Origin: Marinilactibacillus kalidii
GTDB lineage: Bacteria > Bacillota > Bacilli > Lactobacillales > Carnobacteriaceae_A
DNA: 36,475 bases
Assembly: GCF_017599325.1 (NCBI RefSeq)
Contig: NZ_JAGFVM010000012.1
Coordinates: forward strand, 1 to 36,475
Direction of reading: 5' to 3'
Part shown: in pieces, positions 7,316-15,358 of the stretch
How positions within the stretch are numbered: position 1 is the first letter of the stretch
Layout: every line of letters starts with the position of its first letter
Program-made: the position numbers and the translations under genes
Notes under the pieces: generated by a model
What the model saw: the letters and a program-made list of their open reading frames with translations, nothing else
The model's database searches: none
What the model was told of the DNA's origin: nothing

Positions 7316-8062
7316 TTACTGATTGATGCCCATTTTTTCTACATAAAAAGCCGTTATTTTTTCCATAGTTGATACCCTAACCAAATGCTTTTCGTCTTCT
7401 TCTATAAACGTCAGATTCGCATCAGGATTTTCTGCAACAAATTCTGCCGCATCGCTGTATGGAACGATTTCATCTTCATTCCCATGCCAGAATAACATCG
7501 GTCTACCAGCAAGTGTCTCTGGTCTCAATGACAGATCGTAATACGGTATCCAAGCTAATAAGTTCAAATAATCATCTGGCACATAGCGACCTGATGCCGT
7601 TGCTAGTTCATAAATACGTTCACGGTAGTAAACCGGCTTCGGCGACCCCATTACACAAGCAGCTACTTTGATTTCTGGGTGGTTCGTCATTAGTGCACAT
7701 GTAGTGATCCCGCCCATTGAAACACCGCCAACTGCTACACGATCATCTGCTAACCCTAATTTCTTGAAATGATTGACGAGAGAACCAAACTCAAATAAAT
7801 TCGCTTGAATACTTTGCCAGAATGTTAGTGACGGCACTTGAATGATTGGTTGCTTACGATCACCGTGGTTTGCAGCATCAGGTAACAGTACTCTGAACCC
7901 TGCCTCTGCTAACTTACGCCCTTGTGTCAATACCAGTTCTTTTGATGACTGCCAGCCATGGTAATAGACGACCAATGGTAATAGCCTGTTTCTTTGTTCT
8001 CTTTCCACCACTTCCAGTAATGGAATATTACCGATACTTCTTTTTCTAATCATCAGTTTCAT
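7316..8062 (-). CDS. Alpha/beta hydrolase (YitV-like esterase)
   Basis: A 248-residue cytoplasmic protein of the prolyl oligopeptidase/dienelactone hydrolase-like part of the alpha/beta hydrolase fold. The oxyanion strand is VVYYHGWQSSKE. The nucleophile elbow is GGVSMGG with Ser115, Asp197 sits in FWHGNEDEIVP, and His226 sits in EDEKHLVRV, so the catalytic triad is complete. Length and motifs match YitV-like esterases. The natural substrate is unknown. GAGGTGG precedes the ATG. It has no obvious operon partner. Confidence 0.85.
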   Translation of the reverse strand: MKLMIRKRSIGNIPLLEVVEREQRNRLLPLVVYYHGWQSSKELVLTQGRKLAEAGFRVLLPDAANHGDRKQPIIQVPSLTFWQSIQANLFEFGSLVNHFKKLGLADDRVAVGGVSMGGITTCALMTNHPEIKVAACVMGSPKPVYYRERIYELATASGRYVPDDYLNLLAWIPYYDLSLRPETLAGRPMLFWHGNEDEIVPYSDAAEFVAENPDANLTFIEEDEKHLVRVSTMEKITAFYVEKMGINQ

Positions 8063-8323
8063 CTTGTTCCACCTCGCCTATAAGAATACAGCAAACCGTT
8101 GCTTTAGAACAGTTTGGCGTTTTAATCCTTATCGGTTTTTCATTGTTTGTATGAGAAACTCCTCACTCTAGCTAATATTAGAAGAATATATTTTGATGTA
8201 GGTATGCATTTATGATAGGCTAGTAAAATCTGTGTGACTTTACTGCAGATAAGCTAAAAAATACGATTTTCTCCAAGGCATTATACCCTTGGATCAATGA
8301 AGCAGAACTCACTGGAGGAAAAA

Positions 8324-9217
8324 ATGAAAAACGCATCATTCAAGCTTCTTTCTCTTACAGCTATGGCTCTAGTCATGAGCGCTTGTGGAGATAGAAAACC
8401 CCGAGAAGAAATGAATCTTGGAGAACAAATGGATTTCACCCTTATGGGAATGGAACCTGGTTCTGGTATTGCAGAAACATCTAGGAAACCACTAGAGGCC
8501 TACGATAATTTGGCTGGCTGGGAAATTCATGAAAGTTCGACTGCTGGTATGCTGGTCGCATTAGATCAAGCAATAAAACGCAAAGAGCCCGTTGTCATTA
8601 CAGGCTGGGGACCTCATTTCATTTTTGAAGAATATGATATTAAATTTTTAGAAGATCCAAAGAATGTATTGGGCGATGCTGAAGATATTCATTCCATGGC
8701 TCGGCTCGGTTTGAAAGAAGATAAACCCGAAGCATATGCACTTTTAGAAAATTTCAATTGGACCGTTGAAGACATGCAAGCAGTGATGGTCGATGCGATC
8801 GATGTTGAATTTGAAGAAGCTACGGAAAACTGGATCGCTGATAATCGTGATAAAGTAGATAGCTGGAAAGAAGGCATCGATACGGTTGATGGTGAATCGT
8901 TTGATCTTGTTTCTTTCCCTTGGGATACGGAACGAGCTTCAAGTCATGTTGTCGCAGCTGTATTGGAAGAATTAGGTTATGATGTCATGATCACAAATGT
9001 TGATCCTGCTATCATGTTTCGAGCGCTAGCTGCTGGCGAAACGGATGCGACTGTTGCTGTCTGGTTACCAACCACTCAAGGTCCACTGATTGCTGAATAT
9101 AAAGACCAAGTAGAAGATTTAGGGGTTAACCTTCACGGTACCCAAGTTGGGTATATCGTCCCTTCTTATATGGAAATTGATTCCATTGAAGATCTTCCTG
9201 CTTATGTAGAAGAATAA
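8324..9217 (+). CDS. Glycine betaine/OpuAC-type binding lipoprotein, circularly permuted
   Basis: A 297-residue lipoprotein with a signal peptide ending VMSA-Cys21. It is an ABC transporter substrate-binding protein of the glycine betaine/choline type (OpuAC domain), but its two lobes are in swapped order. The part usually second comes first (GMEPGSGI near residue 42, then VITGWGPHFIF and EDIHSMARLG). The part usually first follows (VSFPWDTERASSHVVAAVLE, then AVWLPTTQG and VPSYMEIDSIEDLP) and ends the protein. Such permutation is known among OpuA-type binding proteins. The start is fixed by GGAGG 5 bases before the ATG at 8324; the upstream ATG at 8297 lacks a site. No ABC ATPase or permease gene is in the window, so it is an orphan here. 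Confidence 0.85.
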   Translation: MKNASFKLLSLTAMALVMSACGDRKPREEMNLGEQMDFTLMGMEPGSGIAETSRKPLEAYDNLAGWEIHESSTAGMLVALDQAIKRKEPVVITGWGPHFIFEEYDIKFLEDPKNVLGDAEDIHSMARLGLKEDKPEAYALLENFNWTVEDMQAVMVDAIDVEFEEATENWIADNRDKVDSWKEGIDTVDGESFDLVSFPWDTERASSHVVAAVLEELGYDVMITNVDPAIMFRALAAGETDATVAVWLPTTQGPLIAEYKDQVEDLGVNLHGTQVGYIVPSYMEIDSIEDLPAYVEE

Positions 9218-9231
9218 GAAAATTAAGAATG

Positions 9232-9264
9232 AAAGCTCAGTATGCTAGTTACTGGGCTTTTTTT
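9232..9264 (+). terminator. Terminator of the binding lipoprotein gene
   Basis: An 11-base-pair stem (9232-9242 with 9250-9260) containing one G-U pair, a 7-base loop and seven T ending at 9264. Confidence 0.85.
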
Positions 9265-9326
9265 GTTTACATATCGCTCTTTGTCATCAACTTGAGGGCA
9301 CAATTTAATTTCACAAGGTCTTTCGG

Positions 9327-9355
9327 TTGGCTTTTTAAAAAGATTTTTACATAAT
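9327..9355 (+). promoter_or_regulatory. Likely promoter of the aldehyde dehydrogenase gene
   Basis: TTGGCT (9327-9332), a 17-base spacer, CATAAT (9350-9355). The transcript would begin only a few bases before the AAGGAG ribosome binding site, so the leader would be very short. Confidence 0.5.
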
Positions 9356-9378
9356 GGGGGGTAAGGAGATGATTTTAA

Positions 9379-10782
9379 GTGAGAAAAGAAACATTATACT
9401 ATAACGGAGAATGGCAACAAGCTCAATCAACCGATTATGCAGAAGTCATCAATCCAACAACAGAAGAAGTGATTGGCAAAGTCGTAAACGCCAACCAGAA
9501 AGATGTTGATTTAGCTGTCGCTGCAGCGAAATTCGCATTTGATGAATGGAATCAGACTAGCCCTCAAGTTAGAGCAGACTACGTAGAAAAACTATTAAAT
9601 GGTATTAAAGAAAGAAAACAAGATTTAATGGCTATCATGATTAAAGAATTAGGTACTTCCGCTATATTCGCTGATCAGACGCAAGTCGGTCTAGCAGTAG
9701 ATGAAATGGCCGGTACGCTAGAAGAAATCAGAAACTATAATTTCGAAGAAAAAGTCGATAATGCTACGGTTATTAAAGAAGGATATGGGGTTGTTGCTTG
9801 TATCACACCTTGGAACTATCCACTGAACCAGATCCAAAGAAAAATCACACCTGCTTTACTTGCAGGGAATACCGTTGTGGTGAAGCCACCAAACTTAACA
9901 CCACTGACAGCTTTACTGTTAGCTGAAATCGCACATGACGCCGGTTTACCGAAAGGTGTGTTCAATTTAGTTACAGGTAATGGTAGCGAAACAGGTGATT
10001 ATTTAACGAGCCATCCAGACGTTTCAGTTATTTCATTTACTGGATCAACTAAAGTTGGTTCTGGCTTATACGAGAAAGCCAAAACATCTATCAAGCAACT
10101 AGTACTTGAGCTTGGCGGTAAATCACCAATGATCTACCTTAAAGGTGGAGATCTAGAGGTCGCTGTAAAAAATGCAGCCGATACAGTCTTGCATAATCAA
10201 GGACAGACTTGTTCTGCACTGACTCGTCTATTCGTTCCAAAAGATGAATTAGAAAGAACGAAAGAAGTTATCAAAAATTATTATAAAGATATCAAAGTCG
10301 GCGATCCTGCAGAAGATGATACAATCGTCGGACCACTCGTTTCAGAGGGTCAAATGGAGACTGTTTTAGACTATATCGAAAAAGGTAAAAAAGAAGGCGC
10401 AGAAGTATTGATCGGCGGTAATAAGATGGATCGTACTGGTTATTACGTTGAACCAACAGTATTCGTCAATGTTACGAACGACATGACGATTGCTCAAGAA
10501 GAAATTTTTGGGCCGGTTTTAGTTGTTATCACGTATGACTCAGTTGACGAAGCAATCGAACTAGCAAACGACTCTATCTATGGCCTTTCAGGTGGCGTAG
10601 TTGGACCAGAAGAAGAAGCTATCAAAGTCGCTCGTCGCATCCGTACAGGAAATATACTGATCAATGGTGCTGACCGTACTCCTAAAGCACCTTTCGGAGG
10701 TTACAAACAATCCGGAAGAGGTAGAGAAAATGGCTTGTATGGCGTTGAAGATTACTTCGAGATTAAAGCGATCTTCAATTAA
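9379..10782 (+). CDS. NAD(P)-dependent aldehyde dehydrogenase
   Basis: A 467-residue cytoplasmic enzyme of the aldehyde dehydrogenase superfamily, oxidising an aldehyde to its acid with NAD(P). Seen in order: the TPWNYPL segment, VVVKPPNLTP in the cofactor site, FTGSTKVG, the general-base motif LELGGKSP with Glu244, and GQTCSA with catalytic Cys278. EEIFGPV and the C-terminal FGGYKQSGRGRENG follow. All key residues are present. Substrate specificity cannot be read from the sequence. The adjacent betaine-type binding protein could hint at betaine aldehyde, but the two genes are separated by a strong terminator. The start is GTG with AAGGAG 10 bases upstream; the nearby ATG at 9369 is out of frame. 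Confidence 0.9.
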   Translation: MRKETLYYNGEWQQAQSTDYAEVINPTTEEVIGKVVNANQKDVDLAVAAAKFAFDEWNQTSPQVRADYVEKLLNGIKERKQDLMAIMIKELGTSAIFADQTQVGLAVDEMAGTLEEIRNYNFEEKVDNATVIKEGYGVVACITPWNYPLNQIQRKITPALLAGNTVVVKPPNLTPLTALLLAEIAHDAGLPKGVFNLVTGNGSETGDYLTSHPDVSVISFTGSTKVGSGLYEKAKTSIKQLVLELGGKSPMIYLKGGDLEVAVKNAADTVLHNQGQTCSALTRLFVPKDELERTKEVIKNYYKDIKVGDPAEDDTIVGPLVSEGQMETVLDYIEKGKKEGAEVLIGGNKMDRTGYYVEPTVFVNVTNDMTIAQEEIFGPVLVVITYDSVDEAIELANDSIYGLSGGVVGPEEEAIKVARRIRTGNILINGADRTPKAPFGGYKQSGRGRENGLYGVEDYFEIKAIFN

Positions 10783-10830
10783 GCTGAAATACGAAAATAT
10801 GGCTAGGAAATATAGCCTTTAATGAAAGAT

Positions 10831-10876
10831 AAACCGCTGAGAGAATTGTATTTTACAATTTCCTCAGCGGTTTTTT
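10831..10876 (+). terminator. Strong terminator of the aldehyde dehydrogenase gene
   Basis: A long stem of 20 positions (10831-10850 with 10854-10873), two of them unpaired, with a 3-base loop and a run of six T. Confidence 0.9.
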
Positions 10877-11028
10877 CGTCTAATAATCTTTTTTTATTTT
10901 ATTATACTTTAGCAGATTATTGCCATGATAAACAAATTTGTTTCATTTTCTGTGCTTGATACGTGCAAAAACTACTTCGACAATCTTCACATTTCAAACG
11001 CTTCTATCAAATCGCTTAAATACCAACT

Positions 11029-11060
11029 AAAAAAGGCTGGAGCTTCTGCCCCAGCCTTTT
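11029..11060 (-). terminator. Terminator of the carbamoyl-transfer operon
   Basis: A 10-base-pair GC-rich stem (11031-11040 with 11051-11060), extended by a GC pair near the loop. On the minus strand it is followed by six T. It ends the five-gene operon that begins at 18370. Confidence 0.85.
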
Positions 11061-11098
11061 CATTCATATTTCACTCATTGATCTAAAAATAAAACAGC

Positions 11099-12313
11099 TT
11101 ACTTTTCAGCAAAAATCGTATAATCTAGCTCATCCACTGACTTCGCTACATAGACTGCCGTGAATACATCTAAATTAACATTCAGTATAGTCCTCAGCAT
11201 CCCTACGAACCACTCAACACCTGCAAATACAGCAATGCTTTCAATCGGTAGTCCCATTTGTGGAACGATGATCGCCAGTGAAACCAGTCCAGCGCCAGGC
11301 ACCACTGCATTCGCTAGTGAAACAAAGGTCGCTGTAATTGCTAGATAAATCATCATCTGGGCATCAAATGATACTTGATAGATTTGAGCAATCGTAATTA
11401 CGGTTATTGCCATATGCATCGCTGATCCGGTACTATTCAGCGACATCCCTAGTGGCAAGACGAGATTACTGATTCGCTTACTGACACCTAATCTGTTTTG
11501 TGATTCTGCCATAGAAAGCGGCAGCGTAATCGCAGAAGAGGTTGTCGCCAATGCCATCACAGAGATGTTCTTCATATTTTGCGTTAGTTTAATCGGACTA
11601 ACCTGACAAAATATCGCCAGTATAATCGAACTGATTATCAGGAAAGAGAATGTTCCAATACCGTATACTAAAAGGTACTTGAGCAACGGTATAATAATTT
11701 GTCCTCCGAGCGTACTGATCGTAGAGGCAATTAATGCGAAGATTCCGATTGGTGCAAGCACCATGACGTATCGAATCAATTGAATGATCACTTCATTAAA
11801 CTCTACGAATAGGTTCAGTAACTGCGATTCGGGATGACTGTTCAAGTATCGGTTTAAAGCAACACCGAAGAACAAGGCAAAGACAATAATTTGAACAATT
11901 GATCCTTGAGATAAAGAATCAAAGATGTTTTTTGGAAAAAAACCTAATACTGTCTCTGTTATGGATAACTCTTGTGCTTCTATAGCTGCGCCTTTTCCTG
12001 CTTCTAGCGTAATTCCGCTTCCTGGATCAAATACTAAAGCGACAATGATTCCCCATACAGCTGCCAATAGGGAAGTAACGAGAAAGACGACGATTGTTTT
12101 CCCACCTAAACTCGTCAGTTCTTTAAACTCGATGCTTCCAACAGCTTGAATAATTTGTCCAAGAATCAATACAGGAATCGCCATTTGTATCAGTCTTAAG
12201 AAAATATCTCCAACAAGTTTTAGAGATCCGCTGATTTCTGGAAATAAAAATCCGAAACCGACGCCTATAAAAACAGCTATCACAATTTTAGTCAGCATCG
12301 TTGGCTTTTTCAC
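11099..12313 (-). CDS. Dicarboxylate/amino acid:cation symporter (DAACS family)
   Basis: A 404-residue multi-spanning membrane protein of the glutamate/dicarboxylate:H+ or Na+ symporter family (GltP/GltT/DctA/SstT-like). Family landmarks are the early MAIPVLILGQIIQAVGS helix, the hairpin motif ATTSSAITLPLSM, and NSTGSAMHMAI in place of the usual NMDGT-like motif, followed by a second re-entrant hairpin (about 315-345). The changed NMDGT position suggests a substrate other than glutamate or aspartate. It is the last gene of the operon, 18 bases after carbamate kinase, and starts with GTG at 12313. It may import the carbamoylated substrate or exchange the acid product. That is inference. Confidence 0.87.
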   Translation of the reverse strand: MKKPTMLTKIVIAVFIGVGFGFLFPEISGSLKLVGDIFLRLIQMAIPVLILGQIIQAVGSIEFKELTSLGGKTIVVFLVTSLLAAVWGIIVALVFDPGSGITLEAGKGAAIEAQELSITETVLGFFPKNIFDSLSQGSIVQIIVFALFFGVALNRYLNSHPESQLLNLFVEFNEVIIQLIRYVMVLAPIGIFALIASTISTLGGQIIIPLLKYLLVYGIGTFSFLIISSIILAIFCQVSPIKLTQNMKNISVMALATTSSAITLPLSMAESQNRLGVSKRISNLVLPLGMSLNSTGSAMHMAITVITIAQIYQVSFDAQMMIYLAITATFVSLANAVVPGAGLVSLAIIVPQMGLPIESIAVFAGVEWFVGMLRTILNVNLDVFTAVYVAKSVDELDYTIFAEK

Positions 12314-12331
12314 TATTATCCTGATCCCCTC

Positions 12332-13264
12332 TTATGCGCTGATGACCGTACCAGCATTGCGATCAACATTTTCAAGATTTTCAATTGATGTGATAATCGC
12401 TTTTCTTGAATCATGGTCTTTAACAAAGCTGATAGCAGCTTCAATTTTTGGTAACATACTACCGGCTGCAAAATGATCTTCTTTGATATAGTCTTTTGCT
12501 TCTTGAACGGTAATCTCTTCAAGCGCTTTTTGGTCTGGTTGATTATAGTTGATATAAATATTGTCAACGCCCGTTAAAATGATCAAGCGATCAGCATTAA
12601 CGTTTTCAGCCAGTACACGTGCAGAAAAATCTTTATCATTTACTGCTTCTACACCAATATATTGTCCATTATCTTCATAGACAGGAACGCCTCCGCCCCC
12701 AGCACAAACTGTTAATACACCTGCATCTACGAGTGCTTTCACTGCATCTTTTTCGATGATTTCCTGAGGCATTGGTGAAGGCACAACTTTTCTATATCCT
12801 CTTCCGGCATCCTCAATATAAACTGCGCCGTCTTTTTTAGCTTCTTCATCTGCTTCTTCTTTTGTTAAGAACGGGCCAATTGGTTTAGATGGATTTTTAA
12901 AAGATGGGTCATCTTTATCCACTCTAACTTGTGTAACCATAGAAACGACTGGCATTTTGTTGCCTCTACTGAGCAATTCATTCGTTAGGGCATTTTGGAC
13001 CCAATAACCAATACTTCCTTGGGTCATAGCACCACAAGTATCTAGACCTAGTGCAGGATTTTGTTCACTGTCTCCAGCTTTTTGTTGGAGTAGTAAGTTC
13101 CCCACTTGTGGTCCGTTACCGTGACAAACAATAACTTGTTCGCCTTTTTCAACAAAATCCGCAATATATTTAGCAGCATTTTTAATGACTTCTTTTTGAC
13201 CTTCGTCGGTCGGATCTGTTTCTAAGATGGCGTTCCCACCTAATGCAATTACATTCAAACTCAT
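12332..13264 (-). CDS. arcC: Carbamate kinase
   Basis: A 310-residue cytoplasmic kinase of the amino acid kinase fold that makes ATP from carbamoyl phosphate and ADP, releasing carbamate (then ammonia and CO2). It opens with LNVIALGGNAIL, followed by VCHGNGPQVGNLL, GLDTCGAMTQGSIGYWVQNA, CAGGGGVPV and the C-terminal SMLPKIEAAISFV. Its length is the family norm. AAGGAG precedes the ATG. No arginine deiminase or ornithine carbamoyltransferase genes are nearby. The operon with FdrA/DUF1116 and DUF2877 points instead to use of carbamoyl phosphate from another carbamoyl compound, as with E. coli AllK in allantoin use. Confidence 0.95.
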   Translation of the reverse strand: MSLNVIALGGNAILETDPTDEGQKEVIKNAAKYIADFVEKGEQVIVCHGNGPQVGNLLLQQKAGDSEQNPALGLDTCGAMTQGSIGYWVQNALTNELLSRGNKMPVVSMVTQVRVDKDDPSFKNPSKPIGPFLTKEEADEEAKKDGAVYIEDAGRGYRKVVPSPMPQEIIEKDAVKALVDAGVLTVCAGGGGVPVYEDNGQYIGVEAVNDKDFSARVLAENVNADRLIILTGVDNIYINYNQPDQKALEEITVQEAKDYIKEDHFAAGSMLPKIEAAISFVKDHDSRKAIITSIENLENVDRNAGTVISA

Positions 13265-13282
13265 CTAAATCTTACTCCTTTT

Positions 13283-14530
13283 TTAAAGTGATTTCAGTTT
13301 TTTGTTGTCTTTCGCTAAGAAAGAAAAAGCGATTAATCCAATGACTAGCAACACACAAGCTAGATAGAAACCGACTTGCATAGAACCTAGCGTATCTGCT
13401 AAATAACCTGTTAAATAAGGTGCAAGGATAGAACCTGACATCCCAATAAAGTTATAGGCACTTAAAGTCGTTCCTAATGAAGATGATGAAGCATGTTTAG
13501 TTACAAAAGTAATCATGATTGGATCTAGTGCTAATTTACCTGTTAATCCGTATAACACAAGTACAGCAATCAGTAATGAGCGGTCCGTTACGAATGCAAT
13601 AGAGAAGACTGATAAGATTGCTAGTGGAACTAACATATAAACTAATTTTTTCGGTGCATCCATTTTGTCATTCAATTTCGCAAAGATCAGCGCACCTGGA
13701 ATAGAAGCCCAAGGAACTAATGAAGAGATGAAGCCTACGCTTGCGCCTTCAAATCCACGTTCTGCAATAAGGAACTGTGGCAACCACGTGATAATAACGA
13801 AGTTGGCATAGATACTTGTAAAACATAGAATAAATGCTGCAAGTAGATTACGGTTTGAGAAAATACTCTTAAGGGAGATTTTTTCTTTTGTTTCTTCTTC
13901 TTCAACAGGCTCAGCATCTCCAGGACGGATAACCTTTTCTTTAAGCATAGTGTAGAAGATAATTCCCACGATCAATGTTGGAACAGCCATGATAAAGAAT
14001 GGTTTACTCCAGTGTTCGCCATTTTCTAGCACCAATCTAGAAGATAGTAGATACCCACCAGATGTACCAAAAGCCATACCACTATTGATGATTGCATTTC
14101 CTAATGTACGTTTATTGTCAGGAATCGATTCTGTTGATAATGCATATTGTGGTCCGTAATAAGCCCCTTGTCCAAGACCCGCAAATGCACGAATCATTAA
14201 GAACATCACGAATGTTGCTACAACACCACTTAGATACGTCATAATCGCTAAACCGATGAATCCTAAAGTAATGACTAATTTTCTACCAATTTTATCACCA
14301 AGTACACCAAATGGTATTTGGGCAATTGCATAGGTCAGGAAGAAGATACTGTTCGCAAGTCCTAATTGCGTATTACTTAGTCCGAACTCTTCTCCTACTA
14401 CACCCATGATCGGATTGAAGATCGTTCTTGTAGCGTACATGATAATCCAACCGAAGAAGAAAATTGCTACAACTTTCATCCAGTAATACTGACTTACTTT
14501 AACTGGTTTATTTTTACTAACAGCTGCCAT
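13283..14530 (-). CDS. MFS transporter
   Basis: A 415-residue major facilitator superfamily protein with about 12 transmembrane helices and a charged central loop (about residues 200-225, EEEETKEK). Motif A is visible after helix 2 (GVLGDKIGRKLV). The N-half has MIRAFAGLGQGAYYGPQYAL, as in organic-anion transporters. The ATG at 14530 is preferred because AAAGGA lies 8 bases upstream; an in-frame ATG at 14539 overlaps the DUF2877 stop as ATGA but has no spaced ribosome site. Either start means tight coupling to the upstream gene. Sitting mid-operon between the transferase subunits and carbamate kinase, it is the best candidate for importing the carbamoylated substrate. Confidence 0.88.
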   Translation of the reverse strand: MAAVSKNKPVKVSQYYWMKVVAIFFFGWIIMYATRTIFNPIMGVVGEEFGLSNTQLGLANSIFFLTYAIAQIPFGVLGDKIGRKLVITLGFIGLAIMTYLSGVVATFVMFLMIRAFAGLGQGAYYGPQYALSTESIPDNKRTLGNAIINSGMAFGTSGGYLLSSRLVLENGEHWSKPFFIMAVPTLIVGIIFYTMLKEKVIRPGDAEPVEEEETKEKISLKSIFSNRNLLAAFILCFTSIYANFVIITWLPQFLIAERGFEGASVGFISSLVPWASIPGALIFAKLNDKMDAPKKLVYMLVPLAILSVFSIAFVTDRSLLIAVLVLYGLTGKLALDPIMITFVTKHASSSSLGTTLSAYNFIGMSGSILAPYLTGYLADTLGSMQVGFYLACVLLVIGLIAFSFLAKDNKKLKSL

Positions 14531-14535
14531 TTTTT

Positions 14536-15354
14536 TCATCCTTTCTCATTTTCATCTATATTCTGAAGTGCTAACAACATGCCATAAGCTAAATCTTTTC
14601 CAGAGAAATGTCCAATTTGTAATAATGCCTCTAACTCGATAAGTCGTTTTGAATCTAATCCATTTTTTATATAGGACAACAAATTGTAGACCCTTGAATT
14701 GACATAGCCTTCTATAGAAGCTTCGATATAGGCACGACTTATGTCTGTTGTTGAAAAGCGAGTACGAAGAAGAGTTGAAGCCAATACTTCAACTCTTTCG
14801 TCTTCCGCCGCATGCAGTATAGCTAGAAAAGCAACGAGCATATCATCTCCACTTGGTGTCAATCCGTGTCCTCTTCCAGTCAGAAAGTGAACACTTTTTT
14901 CCCAGTCTGCTTTCCAGTCTTTACTGCTGCTTTTTAATGCTTCTAACCTTTCTCTTGTCTTGTCATCCATAGGGATACCAATCTGTTGAGGGAGGTTTCG
15001 TTTTTCTAAATCTTGTCTCAGTCTATCTCGTTCATTTTTAGTTAACTTAAATGAACGCACATTCAAATCAATTACTTTCATTTCATCGACATTCAACGTA
15101 TAAACGCCTACCGTACTGTAAATGATGAGTGTATTCTGTTTGATCTTCACTAAATTGCCTTGCTGGATATAAGGAAACATTTCTTTATATTGCTCGGTAG
15201 ATAAGCGAATCCCAAAACTAGAAAAATAATCTGAGTAGTTTGTGATATTAATCAGTTGCTGATTCACAAGTATATTGAACGAACGGTTGAACACACTGTG
15301 AATCGTGCCTTTATTTCCAAATTTTGATAGTGGAAGTAAATATGCGCTGATCAT
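14536..15354 (-). CDS. DUF2877 protein, AllH-like subunit of a carbamoyltransferase
   Basis: A 272-residue cytoplasmic protein. The hallmark motif GRGHGLTPSGDDMLVA (about residues 159-174) identifies the DUF2877 family, whose E. coli member YlbF (271 residues) is now called AllH. AllH, with FdrA (AllF) and YlbE (AllG), makes up oxamate carbamoyltransferase. The N-terminal half is beta-rich and poorly conserved. The start lies 4 bases after the stop of the fused FdrA-DUF1116 gene, with GAAGGA as ribosome site within that gene's end, so the subunits are co-translated. Catalytic residues are not known to me. The assignment to the complex rests on family and operon context. Confidence 0.88.
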   Translation of the reverse strand: MISAYLLPLSKFGNKGTIHSVFNRSFNILVNQQLINITNYSDYFSSFGIRLSTEQYKEMFPYIQQGNLVKIKQNTLIIYSTVGVYTLNVDEMKVIDLNVRSFKLTKNERDRLRQDLEKRNLPQQIGIPMDDKTRERLEALKSSSKDWKADWEKSVHFLTGRGHGLTPSGDDMLVAFLAILHAAEDERVEVLASTLLRTRFSTTDISRAYIEASIEGYVNSRVYNLLSYIKNGLDSKRLIELEALLQIGHFSGKDLAYGMLLALQNIDENEKG

Positions 15355-15358
15355 TTTT

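Larger units (their letters stand above)
10783..11098. other. Gene-free convergent gap of about 316 bases
   Basis: It lies between the convergent aldehyde dehydrogenase and symporter genes. It contains a small hairpin GGCTA/TAGCC (10801-10817), the strong plus-strand terminator 10831-10876 and the minus-strand terminator 11029-11060. The AT-rich stretch between them (about 10880-11025) contains nothing that I recognise. Confidence 0.6.

Noticed and set aside
8213-8222. Ten-base TGATAGGCTA shared with the gap upstream of the amine oxidase-like gene (minus strand, about 22250-22260)
   Set aside because: Only two copies, in weak promoter-like contexts; chance or a similar -10 region explains it.
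9379-10782. Betaine aldehyde dehydrogenase (osmoprotectant synthesis with the adjacent betaine-binding lipoprotein)
   Set aside because: Adjacency alone suggests it. A strong terminator and a separate promoter lie between the genes, there is no choline dehydrogenase, and the motifs are general to the superfamily.
12316-12567. An 83-codon frame within the carbamate kinase gene
   Set aside because: It overlaps the C-terminal part of carbamate kinase in another frame and shows a Lys/Leu-rich shadow composition.
12332-13264. Part of an arginine deiminase pathway
   Set aside because: No arcA, arcB or arcD gene is present, while the operon partners are FdrA, DUF1116 and DUF2877.
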